A DNA stretch of 64,000 nucleotides, from positions 21,307,032-21,371,031 of the forward strand of contig OU744448.1 in the NCBI GenBank assembly GCA_916610825.1, written 5' to 3'. Of the stretch, positions 40,716 through 52,600 are shown one piece after another. The notes under the pieces were generated by a model, which had not been told where the DNA came from, made no database searches, and saw only the letters and a list, made by a program, of their open reading frames with translations. This DNA is from Haliclystus octoradiatus (taxonomy: Eukaryota > Cnidaria > Staurozoa > Stauromedusae > Haliclystidae). Made by a program: the position numbers and the translations under genes. Positions within the stretch are counted from its first letter, which is position 1. Every line of letters begins with the position of its first letter.

Positions 40716-41472
40716 TGGCAAAGGAGCATGTGGCCATTGTTTTCAAATTAATTTTAATAAGACTAGGCGTTTGGCGTGGTCCTGGAATACTGTAGCAGAA
40801 AAAGCTACATGGGTGCAACCCTGGGCAGCACAATGCTGTACCAAAACCTTTGAAGCCATTGTTACTCGAGTCTTGTAGATAATCTGTCTCCCCTACTACC
40901 TTCTTTTAAGTCACTTCAGAATCAATCAAATGCATTTCTAATTTTGTACCGATTTTGTCTGAAACTCTCCTCTTACACCCCCTCTGAGTTTTGAATCTCT
41001 CTCTTGTCACGTGGGTATTTTCAGTGTGCGTTGTTCAAGGTAGTCAAATTAGCCCTATTCACAAATTTATTCATAAACAGGATAACAATAATTATGGAGC
41101 AATTTCTCTTTGCCTGTATTGTCGAAATTAATTGAATTCATTTAACAACTATCAATTTACCAATCATGAATTAGAAAACGTTCCTGCACAACAGTAGTAA
41201 GTTTCACTTGATGTTTACATCTAGAAACAAGAAAGATTTTGTTTGATGCCTTTGTTTTCCATCATTTCGAAACTGTGCTGACGTCTGGGAGAACCAACAG
41301 TATGCAAAAACACCTTGATTGCCTACATAATCTACTGAATAAGGATACATGGCATTGGTGTCATTTATATTATCGATGATTAGAAATAAAGTATACGCTA
41401 AGTAAAGCCCTCTTTGGTTAATCCGTAAAAGTATACGCAAAATGCAGGCTGTGATAACAATTCTTGAGCTTT

Positions 41473-41824
41473 AAATGGACCAACAAATATTCATGAATTG
41501 TTCATGAAAAACAGGCCATTTAACCAGCTATAGCTACGTTCAGCCCAAACTATCAAGGCTGTAAAAATTGTCAGTAAGAAAAATTGAAAGCAGCACAAAA
41601 ATAAGTGTATAGTATGAAGATCAGTATGTATAGTACTGCACTTTGAAAAGTTGAAACGACTCAACGCAACAGTTATTCTAATGTTTCTTCAAAGGCTTAT
41701 TCAAAATGAAAAACTACATTTAAAATAACTTCTCAGAAAAGTGACTACTGCCCAGAATGTGTAAAACAAGCTTGTATTTAAGGTTCATGAATAGTTCATG
41801 AACTCAACAAATTTTTCGTAGGGG
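41473..41824. repeat. TCATGAAC-type element with interrupted middle
   Basis: The left part has AATATTCATGAATTGTTCATG with GGCCATTTAACC. The right part has GGTTCATGAATAGTTCATGA and ends TTTTTCGTAGGGG. This is the usual end of the family, with about 260 bp of other sequence between. Confidence 0.5.
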
Positions 41825-42271
41825 AATAGGCCTACTTATTTTCGTAGCACCAACCAAAGATATATTTATGTGAAAATCATATGATAATAATTAATGAAAT
41901 ATTTTGTAATAATAAAATGAAATAAAATTTAAAAGGAACTTTCTTAAAAGCATCAGGACCAAATTTCTGAGTAATGAAGAAATCATACCGTCTATAATAT
42001 AAACTTTGTAATAGAACCTACATTAATCATACTATCACAGAGTCATATCTGACAGGTATAATTTAAGTGAACAACCTTCAACCTTTTTGGCTGTGTTTAA
42101 AATCAAACCCACAACGAAAGTTAAACTAAAGTGACAATATTGTCAATTACGAATAAGAAAATATAATAATTAAAGAATTTGACCATTCCAAAAGTACATA
42201 TTTATGTTAGTTGTGAATAACAAATTTAACCTCTGAAAGTTTTGAGCCTCATTTATTTTGCACCTGCGTAT

Positions 42272-43116
42272 TAAAGATGTGCGAATCCAATCAGATTGGA
42301 TCGCATCCAGGTAGTGATATTTTAGGTCTTTGGACTGGGTAAAATTTGTATTTATTGATTCCAAATGATTTTGGATTTTGAAACTTGGAAGAGTATTTGT
42401 ACTTTGTAGCGATTAATCAATGTGTTCTAGTTTCCTCTCAACTGACCGCTTCTTGTACATATAGCGACATTCATGTTCCACTCTCTAGTATTCCACTCTC
42501 TAGTACATCAATTACACGTTTGATGTGAAATGAATTATACAATTTCTTCAAGGAAATGATCAAGATTATTGATTCATTGTACATATTGTATTATCATTTT
42601 GATGTGCTGTATGTGACTGTCTCATGTCAACACCCTATATAATTTCTGTAATCTATCTATGTTGTCTATGTGTAGATTGAATAATAAATTAGATACAGTT
42701 TAGCCTTCATTGTGCTCACTATCCATTGGGTCTCGAATATCAATTAGTTGTTGTTATAGCAAAGCCAGCTATACGACATACAGTGATAGTACGTCACATT
42801 TATTCATGCTGGTATTTATTATTGCTGTGTGGTAGTTTTGTATTTTATCACAGTAGTAGTAACTAAGTGTCTAACGCAGAATATCCAGCATCAAGTTAAA
42901 AGATATCTGATTAAAGCGCCTGAGACTGTATCAAGCAATCACCCATAAATTTATACATTAAAAACTTGGATTAGTTTACATTAATTACAAATTATTTGCT
43001 TCGAATCGGATTATATTTATAATTGGCATATTACTTCAAATCGGATTGGAATCGGATCATTACAACATTCATACCCGTAATCAATTTTGTGTAAATTCGA
43101 TCTGATGCACACTTCA
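42272..43116. mobile_element. Non-autonomous hAT-like element, copy A (845 bp)
   Basis: The ends are TAAAGATGTGCGAATCC and (inverted) GATGCACACTTCA. The flanks CTGCGTAT (42264-42271) and ATGCGTAT (43117-43124) agree in 7 of 8 bases, as an aged 8-bp hAT duplication would. Interior words GGATTGGAATCGGATC recur near the right end. The same end structure occurs at 45932-46799. No transposase ORF is present. Confidence 0.65.
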
Positions 43117-44291
43117 ATGCGTATGGTCTTGCTTCAAGATGACATGAACATATATACTGGCTCTTGCTATCATTGAACTATACTACAGTTACGCCTACTT
43201 GTAGTTTTTAAAATTGAAATAAATTGATTAAAAGCCTATCGTTCATTCATGCTCTTTTAAATATTTACATTGTTTTATGGAATTCAGATAATCGATATTT
43301 TCTGAATTGATTAATACTGCACGCTGTTAGTTTTGAAGCTTCAATATAATTGTTTATGGTATGACGACTTTCAGCGCAATACACTGCAACTGACTTGTTT
43401 CAGTCAAAACTCTGTGGCTTGGTAGAGATTTTATCGATAAGAAGTACTATATTAACATATCATATCATAACTAACATTTTGAAATATATTGAATGTTTGA
43501 GGATTATTAAGATTTAAAAAATCAATTTCTTATTCAACGAATTGATTAAAATTAAAGCTGATAAATACATGTATATATGATAATCATATCATATAGACAG
43601 TGGATCACTAAGCCTCACTATCATCAATTATTACCGCAGTTGATTGAGTGAGCTCCTTCCCTTACTTTCCTGATTAATGTAGGTTATAGACTATGATTTT
43701 AAGGTAGGCTGGTCTATGATCAATGACTTTAGAAAATATAGACTAGCCTATTCTATGTGTACAATCTAGTCTAGTTTTGATGTTATATTGATATTATCAT
43801 ATCTTACTATTCAAAGCTGAATTAGATTACACTATACTTCATGTTAATTTTTCAAATATCTTCCCTTACCCTGTCCAATATTCAATATTAGCTATTTAAA
43901 AATACACCGTGTACTCTGTCTCTGTTAGACTGTTCGTTGATAAGTAACAACGTAGACGTGCAAATAATTGATAAATATTACATCAACTATACTGGAATTC
44001 TACGATGACCAGGATAAGAACTTTTTATCCACCCAAATTATGTTATATGACGATGACTATTGTCAAAAGCTGTTATTTTGAAATTTAAATCTCATTACTT
44101 TCGGACAAGACCGCCATTTTTCTGGCCGCCATCAGAAATCTCAAAGTCAAGTTGAGTTTGAAATACAAATCAAACCGCAGTACAGTCAATCGTGCGAGAT
44201 TCAGATTTAATTCAGATGTGGCCAAAATATCAGACGGGACAGGGTGCTACTGCGCATGACTCCATGCAGCCTGTTGAATATTCTGTTTACC

Positions 44292-44300
44292 CAACAACAT
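44292..44300. repeat. Right target-site duplication (CAACAACAT)
   Basis: A perfect match to the nonamer at 38639-38647, directly after the terminal CTGTTTACC. Confidence 0.85.
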
Positions 44301-44301
44301 A

Positions 44302-44914
44302 TCCAAAATGTTCCGAAATCGGAGCAGGCAAAATGCATTAATTTTGCAATTTGATTAATGGCATTCCCAGTAGAAACATAAAAGCGAGGCTGTCAAGTTT
44401 CAGTGCTTGCATCATGTGATTTAATTTGAGGGAATAGTAGCCCTGCATCATTTAGGTCATATAATTTTTTTTTTTTTTTTAATAATCATAAAATATATAT
44501 AGGAAATTTTTAACATATTGTACAGTGAATCTGCTTTCTAATTTTTACTTTATACATAAACTTTTTACTTTTTAGGTCATATAATCGCATATAATATAAG
44601 GCTACTCATTGGTCAGAGCGTACGGACGAATAACAAATGGTTTTGATTATTTATCCGTACGGACGAATAACGGAAAATTTGTGTTATTGGCCAGTAACCA
44701 GGGGACGAATACTGACTAAATCCCCATTATTCGTAAGTACGGACCATGGTACGGACATATAAGCACTTCGATAATATAATATGCTTAAAATTTCTTTCCT
44801 GTAATTATGTATCAAATTATCAAAACGAGGCTATGTACAAAGATACACAAACGTCATAGAAAAACGAGAAAAACATATACAAAGTCATTAGTCAGTAAAG
44901 AATATTATTCAATG
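44302..44914. other. Spacer with inverted 'GTACGGACGAATAAC' repeats
   Basis: A T-run (about 44466-44480) is followed by a cluster at 44615-44765. There GCGTACGGACGAATAAC, CCGTACGGACGAATAACG, ATTCGTAAGTACGGACC and GGTACGGACATATAAG occur in both orientations. It looks like a small degenerate MITE. No gene is supported. Confidence 0.45.
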
Positions 44915-45473
44915 TTTTAATATTCCACTAGAAGAATAGATAATGTAAATACTTTATTTATCTTATTTGGAAAATAAGAAGTAGATATATACATTATACA
45001 CAATATAGCATAGACTACAGTTACCCAGTCGTTCATGTTACTAATTTAACCATGGAATGAAAATTGAACACAAGAGCTACACCTAAGGTTATGCCCAAAA
45101 TGTTGACTATATCTTTATCCATATACAGTCAAACCTGCTATAACAGTCATCTCTATATGCTGTACCACCTGTCTAAAGTGGTCACTTTTGCAATTTCTTA
45201 AAATAGTATTTTCTATTGAGTCAAAGATTGATGAGCTTGGCTGCAGTTTTGATAATTTACTTTTTTCTGGTTCTTGGCTTGTCTAAGCAGACAAAGAAAG
45301 CTTGTATGAAGAAAATAATTTGCTCTACTTTTAAAATTTGCAAAATTCTCTAACCGTTAACTTTACTTTCTTTAATAAAATTTCGTCAACACATTTTCGT
45401 AACTTTGAATACAAGTGAGTAAAACTGTAGGGTTCACATACGTTATGTGTTTGACAGCTCTTCATAATATCCC

Positions 45474-45605
45474 TGTGAAAAACTTTAGGAGTTTATGAAC
45501 AGTCCATGAACAGTTCATGAACATTTATGAATAGTTCATGAAAATTGGGGCCATTTAACGTTCATGAACTGTTCATGAATGCCTGAACTGTTTTTCTCAG
45601 GGGAT
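45474..45605. repeat. TCATGAAC-type MITE, left arm copy
   Basis: It starts TCCCTGTGAAAAAC and ends GTTTTTCTCAGGGGA as inverted ends. The interior is stacked TCATGAACAGTTCATGAAC with GGCCATTTAACG. It is the mirror partner of 46957-47083. Confidence 0.7.
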
Positions 45606-45931
45606 CTATCAAATCTGTTATTTAATAATCTTCCTTGTGAAAATAGTTCATAAATGTTAATGCTTAAGTTTCATGAATAATTTATGAGCAGTTCATGAAC
45701 TGCTGAATTGATTTATAATTTGTCCATCAACAGTTCATGAATATTCAAATGTGCATGAACATTTCATGAGTAATCAAATGTTAATGAGCAGTTCATGAGG
45801 TTTGCGAGAAGCTCATGAATCATAAACATTTCATGAGTAGTTCATGAAGCTTCTCGCAAACCTCATAAACTGTTCATTGAAATTTGATTTTTTTAATTGA
45901 TTATTCATGAACTGTTTATTAACATTTGAAT

Positions 45932-46799
45932 TAGAGGTGTGCGTCGGATCAGATTTACAGAAAGTTGATAACGGGTACGAACGTGAAACTGATCCGAACC
46001 CGATCCGATCCGAAGCAACAACATAAATACAATCCGAAACTAAAACTTCTAAATTAATCCGAAAAAATCCGAATTCCACAGGGCATCAAAGAGATGTAAA
46101 ACATGTAACTTCCAAATAGACGTACATTTAGCCAACATAATTTAACACTGTTGTACTTATATATTTTATTTAAATCTACCAATGCTTGTTTACAGTCTCA
46201 GATGGACGGCTAGATTTTTCTTCAATTTGAAAATCTTTTCTTTTCAAGCTTGGCTGATGGACATTGTACGTCGGGCTAAAAATTTTAAGTCACTACTACT
46301 GCGATAAAATACAAAACCATCAGACTCTAAAAAGAATATACGACGTTTGACTTACTAAGCTGTCTATCGTTATATAAAGTTATAAACTATGATAATACAG
46401 AGAATGAACTGTGGAGGAGAACATGAGACACAGCAAGCATTGAAACGATGTCCCGAACGATGTACGATTAATCTAGACATCTTAATATTTTCCTTCGTAA
46501 AATTTTGATTGATTTCACATCAATCGAGTCAATCGAACCAATTGTAAAATTGACGACATAACAGCATATTAACGTAGCCGCTATATTTACATTGCAGAAC
46601 TTTATTTTCTGTGTTGAAAGGAAGCTAAAACACATCAATTACTGCAAAAGACAAATACTTAGTCAAATTTTGAAATCCGAAATAATCCGAACAAATAATA
46701 TCACTACAAATCCGATCCGATCCGAAGGCCAAATATGTCAACCCGAATCCGACCCGATCGGGTTCGGACTCGGATTCGGGTCGGATTCGCACATCTTCA
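45932..46799. mobile_element. Non-autonomous hAT-like element, copy B (868 bp)
   Basis: The ends are TAGAGGTGTGCGTCGGATC and (inverted) GGTCGGATTCGCACATCTTCA. A perfect 8-bp duplication ATTTGAAT is at 45924-45931 and 46800-46807. Subterminal GATCCGAACCCGATCCGAT type repeats lie in inverted orientation at both ends. T-R-G-A-G-G-T-G-T-G-C ends plus 8-bp duplications are typical of hAT. No transposase is encoded. Confidence 0.8.
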
Positions 46800-46956
46800 A
46801 TTTGAATATTCATGAACTGTTGATGGACAAATTATAAATCAATTCAGCAGTTCATGAACTGCTCATAAATTGTTCATGAAAATTGGACCATTTAACATTT
46901 ATGAACTATTTTCACAAGAAAGATTATTAAACAACAGACTTGATATGTGCCCCAAG

Positions 46957-47083
46957 GAAAACAGTTCAGGAGTTCATGAACGTTAAATGGTCCTAATTTT
47001 TATGAAATATTCATAAACAGTTCATGAACAGCTCATGAAAATTTGTGGCCATTTAACGTTCATGAACATTTTTCGCAGGGATG
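46957..47083. repeat. TCATGAAC-type MITE, right arm copy
   Basis: The interior GTTCATGAACAGCTCATGAA and GGCCATTTAACGTTCATGAA is followed by ATTTTTCGCAGGGA. It is the mirror partner of 45474-45605. Confidence 0.7.
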
Positions 47084-47987
47084 TGATAAAGAGCTGTCAA
47101 ACACACATCGTGAACCCTATTGCTTTACTCACTTGTATTCAAAGTTACAAAAATATGTTGACGATTAGTAATGAAATGAAAGTTGATGGGTGGGAAATTT
47201 TGCAAATTTTAAAAGTAGAGCAAATTATTCTCTTCGTACAAGCTTCATTTGTCTGCTCAGACGAAGCAAGAACCGGAAAGGAGTAAATCATCAAAATTGT
47301 ATCCAAGCTCATCAATCTTTGATTCAATAGAAAATACTATTTTAAGACAGTGCAAGAGTGACCACTTTAGACAGGTGGTACAGCGTATAAAGATGACTGT
47401 TAGGCTATAGCAGGCTTGACTGTGTATGGATACAAGATATAGTCAACATTTTGAGCATAACCTTTACGCAAAGCTCTTGTGTTCAATTTTCATTCCATGG
47501 ATAAATTAGTAACATGATTGACTGGGTAACTGTAGTCTATGCTATACGAAGTTACATTGATGTAAGTCAAGGAGTAAGTTATTAGTTTTCTGCTGTTTTT
47601 CTGCAGGACTATCATAAAATAGTAATAGCCAATTTCTGTCAAAAATAATTGCGACCATGAACATCGCTAGGCATTTGCCTGAAATTGTTCATTGTGTATA
47701 CTGTATATATATCTACTTCTATTTTCCATATAAGAAATATAAAGTATTTACATGATCTATACTGCTATAGTGGAATGTTGAAACGATAAAAAATGTGAAA
47801 ATTCATTTGAAATCGAATGACTTATATCATTCATTGTAAATTTTATGATAAATTTAGGAGAGAATAAAATTAGCAAATCTATTTATCACAAATATATATT
47901 ATACATACGGGTAGTTAAATTCATGCAATTACAGCAACTGGAATCATTTTTTACCGTTAATTAATTTTTAGTCATTCACATAGAACT

Positions 47988-49279
47988 TTATTGTAGACCC
48001 ACAGAGAGAGCTTTCTCTATATCATCTAGACAAGACGTCATCTTATTTACATCCTCAATGCTTAGCTCTAATTGCAGTGTGTTTGATGACACCTGCAAGC
48101 AAAGTAATAAAACAACTGAAATTACAAGTAATCAGTAGAAGAGAAATAACATCATGGAATAGCACAGATTTAACACATGAGCAAAACAATTAATCTCTAC
48201 AGCAAAGGAGCATAACATATACTTGAGCTCCAGCCAAATGCCTTTTTTATTTCACCAACATTGATAGGATTTAATCCTATCCTACGGATGTTGTTGTTTT
48301 TTGCCAGCATATTGGGGTTGGCCAAATGTCTTTTTATGTTGTCAACATAAGTAGGATTTATTTGATTTGATTTTCGTCAACATCAGTGATATTTTGAGGG
48401 TTTGCAATCAGTCATTCGAGCCTGCCAATCCTGAGTCGAGTTATGTTATTGTTGACCAATCAGAAGAAGGCTGAAATTTCATAAATACTACCGACGTTGG
48501 CGAAAATAAATAAGTCATTTGGCTACTTCGCCAACATCGATAAGATTTCTTCAAGGACAATAGAATTCAACAAAATTCTACAAATGTTGGAGAAATTTTT
48601 GAAACACTTCAAACACAAAAAGTGAAATTCAGCCAACAAAATCCTAAAAAGTGAGGGCGGCCAAATGACTTTTATTTCGCCAATATTTATAGGATTTTGT
48701 TGAATACGGCTATACACTTATAACAGGACGGCTATACACTTCGTATAATATTATATATTATCTTGGGGGTCGGTCGCCCTGCCATATTCTGAAAGTGGCA
48801 TGGCATCATCCCTTGCTTACCGATTCAACCTCCGTATCATCAAATTTCATTTGAATTACGGCAGATGGAACATTAATTTCATTTATATCTTTTGCTTGCG
48901 TTTGCATATCTAATCTCCAGTTGACTTCAGATAATCTACACCCCATCTGTGATTTATTAATCATAATATTCTCAATTTTGGTCTTACTACTACGCCAGAA
49001 TTTTGAAACAGCAGCAGCACGGTTTTGTGTTAAAGGGGAGTCTTTCTTTTTCATCTGTGAGGTGAGATAAGCTTCTAATTGGTTAAATTCCATATCTGAA
49101 GTGGCCAAGTTGTGTAAGATTGCTTCAAACCGCGACAGTAGTAGCTTGAACTCATCAAATTCCATGTCAGGATATATTTCTGCTTGCAAAAATTCATCTG
49201 TAAATCGCTCTTCTCCGTAATACTTCTTACCAGCAATCCCATTAAGTAAAGCTACTATTTTTTTATCAATCGTACTCAT
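47988..49279 (-). CDS. COMMD1: COMM domain-containing protein 1, complete (two exons)
   Basis: COMMD1 is a subunit of the Commander endosomal sorting complex and affects copper transport and NF-kB turnover. Minus-strand exons 49279-48821 (153 codons) and 48092-47988 (34 codons plus stop) join in phase 0 (GAATCG|GTAAGC; TTGCAG|GTG) to give 187 aa, about the usual length of the family. The N-terminal helical domain has FTDEFLQAEIYPDMEFDEF and DMEFNQLEAYLTSQMKKK. The linker has AVSKFWRSSKTKI. The COMM domain (about 118-187) has LSEVNWRLDMQ, VIQMKFDD and, in exon 2, TLQLELSIEDVNKM. No defect is seen. It is divergently paired with COQ6 (342 bp between start codons). The intron 48093-48820 contains two MITE copies. 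Confidence 0.93.
48232..48720. repeat. Two adjacent MITE copies in the COMMD1 intron
   Basis: AGCCAAATGCCTTTTTTATT + CACCAACATTGATAGGATTT at 48234 pairs with GTTGGCGAAAATAAATAAGT + CATTTGGCT ending at about 48522. A second set starts GGCTACTTCGCCAACATCGA (48519) and ends with GGCCAAATGACTTTTATTTC + GCCAATATTTATAGGATT (48659). The elements are palindromic and share the same ends. Confidence 0.65.
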
Positions 49280-49621
49280 GTTGAATCAAACTCAAGGTAT
49301 GATCTAGGCAATAGCATTAAATTGAGCCAATTAAGCCATATACAAATAATAAGGTCTAGAATCACAGCAAAGGGCGATTTCACTCAACAGCCGCCATTGA
49401 ACCCTACATAAATCACGGCCGTCACGACAGTTAACTGGATGTGCAAAATTTCAAACGAGGCAAATAGGAGAAGGCTACTTTTTGCCAATTTAAATCCACT
49501 GCTTTGCTTTAGGAGTTTAGACTTTGGTGTTTACTAACTTTAATTAGTAGGCCTGCAGTCCCTGCACCATCTGCATGAATCTCTCGAAGTATTACAGATC
49601 AGCGTACGTTAAGCATTAAAG
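49280..49621. promoter_or_regulatory. Bidirectional promoter region COMMD1/COQ6
   Basis: The start codons of the two divergent genes are 342 bp apart. The interval has no TATA box in a sensible place. It contains ACAGCCGCCATTGAACC (YY1-like CCGCCAT), two CACGAC/CGTCAC words and a local rise in GC. A shared promoter is inferred from geometry. Confidence 0.55.
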
Positions 49622-52600
49622 ATGTTTAGAAGAAAAAAAAGTATAGCGTACTTGATACCAAGAGTAATCGATCTGCATCGACGGAAAATGACAAACTTAC
49701 AAAGCTCAATCACTCTATCAGATCATTATGATGTTGTTGTTGTTGGAGCTGGAATGGTTGGGAGTGCATTTGTCTGTGCCTTACGTAAGGATAATTCGAT
49801 AAATACTATAGATATTTTCAATCATATTTCTTTGTCTTTAAATGTTGTAAATAACTATTTTAGGCTACATATTAGAGATAGAGCCAACGAAATTTGATTT
49901 GTAGTTTCTCGTCAACTTTTTTGGGGGGAGGCTTTTTTCATTTTTCATTATTCATTATTATTTTTTATAGAAAATGAAAATTCGAACAAATCTACTAATT
50001 AATTTTTAAGCAGATAATTGGCGCTTTAGTAGGCTATATACATGTATGTCCCTTCCATGGTCCAGTCTGCAAATAATGGCAATCTCGACGAGATCTCGGG
50101 GGCAGCAACTGATCAAATTTGATCAAATTTGACTTAAGGGGCAGCAAAATCCATCATTTCAGCAAAAAATATGAAGAAAATGACGGAAAAATAATTTTTA
50201 ACTGCCGATTTTTGAGGAAAACTGCAGCTCCAGGGGGCAGCAATCACAAGAAAAATTTTCATCTCGGGGGCACAGCTGCCATGCTTTGCAGACCGGTCCA
50301 TAGTGGAAGTTCCTTGTTGTCATGATATCGTGCAGGTACTTATCGAATCACTATCATGTTATAAGTAATCCTGTCAAGTGTTAACCAACACTATGACGTT
50401 TGTAAATGTTAGGAGTTCGAAATAAACACAGTTAGTAAATAGACGTGTTTCAGTCTCTTTGATAATTCTCGCTTTGAAACATGGTGTCAGAAGTGGTTTA
50501 GATTTTCTGTCAATAAATATAATAATACTATGGCAGGATACAATCAACCCAATAAGTTTAGCTTCCGACCAGAAGAGTGGGAAGACTTGCTTGACGAATT
50601 CAACAGGTTCAGACGAGCAACAAAGTTGAATAAAGAAGATGGCGAATGTCAAAGGGATGCTCTATTATACTGCATGGGCAGTAAAGAGGGAGCCAGAATA
50701 AGTTTGACAAACCAATTCACCAACTACTTTATTCCTAAGAGGAATATTATCCACGAAAGGGCGGTATTAACTTTTGCCGTACATCTAATAATCTTGGTAA
50801 TGGTGACAAACTTTTAAAAACATTTTCAGAGATGACAATAACATCCGCACCAGTGTCAATTTTAAATGTGACCTCCGTATTTACAATCTTGATGGAAACT
50901 AACCACAGATCATTATCTTTATCGTTATTAATATTGTCCAGATAAAAATCCCCGTCATCTGCCTCGTCAGTGCTATCAGTATCTGTGTCTTGTTCTATCG
51001 CCTGGACTGATTTGGAGAGGCAAAATTTACTGTAATGACCATTTTTATGGCATTTGTGGCATTCTTTGCCGTAAGCAGGACATTTGTTTTTCATGTGTCT
51101 TGTGCCACAGCGACCACAATTATTCGCGTTGCTGACGAGAAACTTTAAATCAAGTTTCGTTGGTAGGCCTATATCATATTAATCGAAACCGACTAGGGTA
51201 CTATTCTATGATCTTGATTCTGATTGGTTACTCAATCAATATAAAATCCGTGCCCAAGAAAACAAAACAAGCAACAAAATAAAACATATGAGATGACGTT
51301 GTTCAATGGTAGGCTATGCATACACAATTCTAATCTTTTTTATCAATTAATCTTCTCACAATTTTTTCGTTGCTACTTTATTACATATTAGTTCGCTAGT
51401 CAGCTAAAATTTAGAAACAACAAACTTTTATTTTACAAACTGCAAGCATTTCTATGTTTTTAGATACTCAATAGTTAGCCTATTATGCTCAAGTTTGCTA
51501 TTTTGTGGGGTTGTAGTTTTGTAACTGGTATTAATATCCAACTGCTTTGTTTTAAAAATTAAATCTGAAACAAGTCTAATTAAAATTCATCCTCCAAATC
51601 ACGACGCTGTTCATCTTAGGGGTGCAGCTGCTATGCTTTACAGACCTGTCTAGCCGGCCGCAAAAACTTCTTCATAGTTCCCCAATTAGCATTATCTTTT
51701 GAAATGTTGGTGCTGTGGTATAGGATAATTAAGTAAGTAATTTAGACAGTTATTGCCCTACCGAAGGCACCAGGAATTCTCTATATTCGCTCTTTATTGA
51801 TCTCAATCCCGACACTGGCAATCAATTTCAACAATTTCATGGCATATACTTGTAGGTTTCGATTGCCAATGCGCAACGATGGGCTGATACTCACAATGCA
51901 ATTCTCTCTGAACAATTGCATCCGCCATCCTTAGAGGCACTCATTTGATGTTTTAGATAAAATTAAGGCTGAGTTGACCTTTGGGGGTATGAACCATGAA
52001 GTCAACCAGATATGATTCGATCTGAAGTTCGGTTGCTCCAAGTTCATCCCTTTGATAATGTAATAAATGCATCAAATGTAGAATATCGAATGATTCAAAT
52101 CTCTATTAAAACTCAATAATCTGATGGTAAATTAACATTTTCCTGTCTTTTTTTCTTTCAAAACCTTTTGTTCGAAATAAAGGAAAATAAACATTGTAAT
52201 TGTAAAAAACAAAATGACTACAAAAATTAAGTCAACTTATTTGTTTGTTTGAACGGTCATCGAAAATCCTCCTAATTAACACTTGTAACAAAGGAGATTT
52301 CAATGAAGCGTGCTCGTAAAATTTGAATTTTACTGTGATATAACAATAGGCCTATCTCTTACCGATTAACACCAATTCAATTCAACTCATTCATAGGGTC
52401 ACACACAGTTCAAATAAACATTGCCAGCAACTTTGCAAGCTCTGTATGGATCCATCTATAAAAATAGTTTGAGGACAACAGCCAAAAAGCGTGAACTTTA
52501 TTGTATCACTGTAACGTTGTCCTGACACCGAATGAATCTTCTCTTCTAAAAATGTAAATATTGCATTTTAACAAAACTGTGATAAATATACTTTAAATTG

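Larger units (their letters stand above)
38648..44291. mobile_element. 5.64-kb DNA transposon with about 700-bp inverted repeats and 9-bp TSD
   Basis: The left terminal repeat 38648-39361 starts GGTAAACAGAATATTCAACA. The right one, 43595-44291, is its inverted copy ending CTGTTTACC, with very few differences over the outer 250 bp and small indels further in. Both ends are flanked by the identical 9-mer CAACAACAT (38639-38647 and 44292-44300). Long inverted repeats with a 9-bp duplication point to a Mutator-like (MULE) or possibly Merlin/foldback-type element. The internal 4.2 kb contains no transposase-like ORF, so it is non-autonomous. It holds a nested hAT element, a tRNA-like SINE head and a TCATGAAC fragment. 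It begins 95 bp upstream of the DGLUCY TSD-side flank and about 100 bp from the start codon. Confidence 0.88.
44915..47785. repeat. Large nested palindrome (arms about 840 bp, hAT in the loop)
   Basis: Left arm 44915-45755 and right arm 46801-47785 are inverted copies about a centre near 46280. Outer examples are CATAGACTACAGTTACCCAG and CTGGGTAACTGTAGTCTATG. Inner examples are GAGCAGTTCATGAACTGCTG and its complement near 46845. Each arm carries its own TCATGAAC MITE (45474-45605 and 46957-47083) in mirrored position. The right arm has an extra insertion of about 140 bp at 47547-47690. The loop holds the hAT element 45932-46799. Confidence 0.8.

Noticed and set aside
46592..46837. ORFs on both strands near 46.7 kb
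   Set aside because: They translate the CGGATCCGA-type subterminal repeats of the hAT element.
48523..48717. Minus-strand ORF in the COMMD1 intron
   Set aside because: It is formed by a palindromic MITE copy, and the COMMD1 protein is continuous without it.
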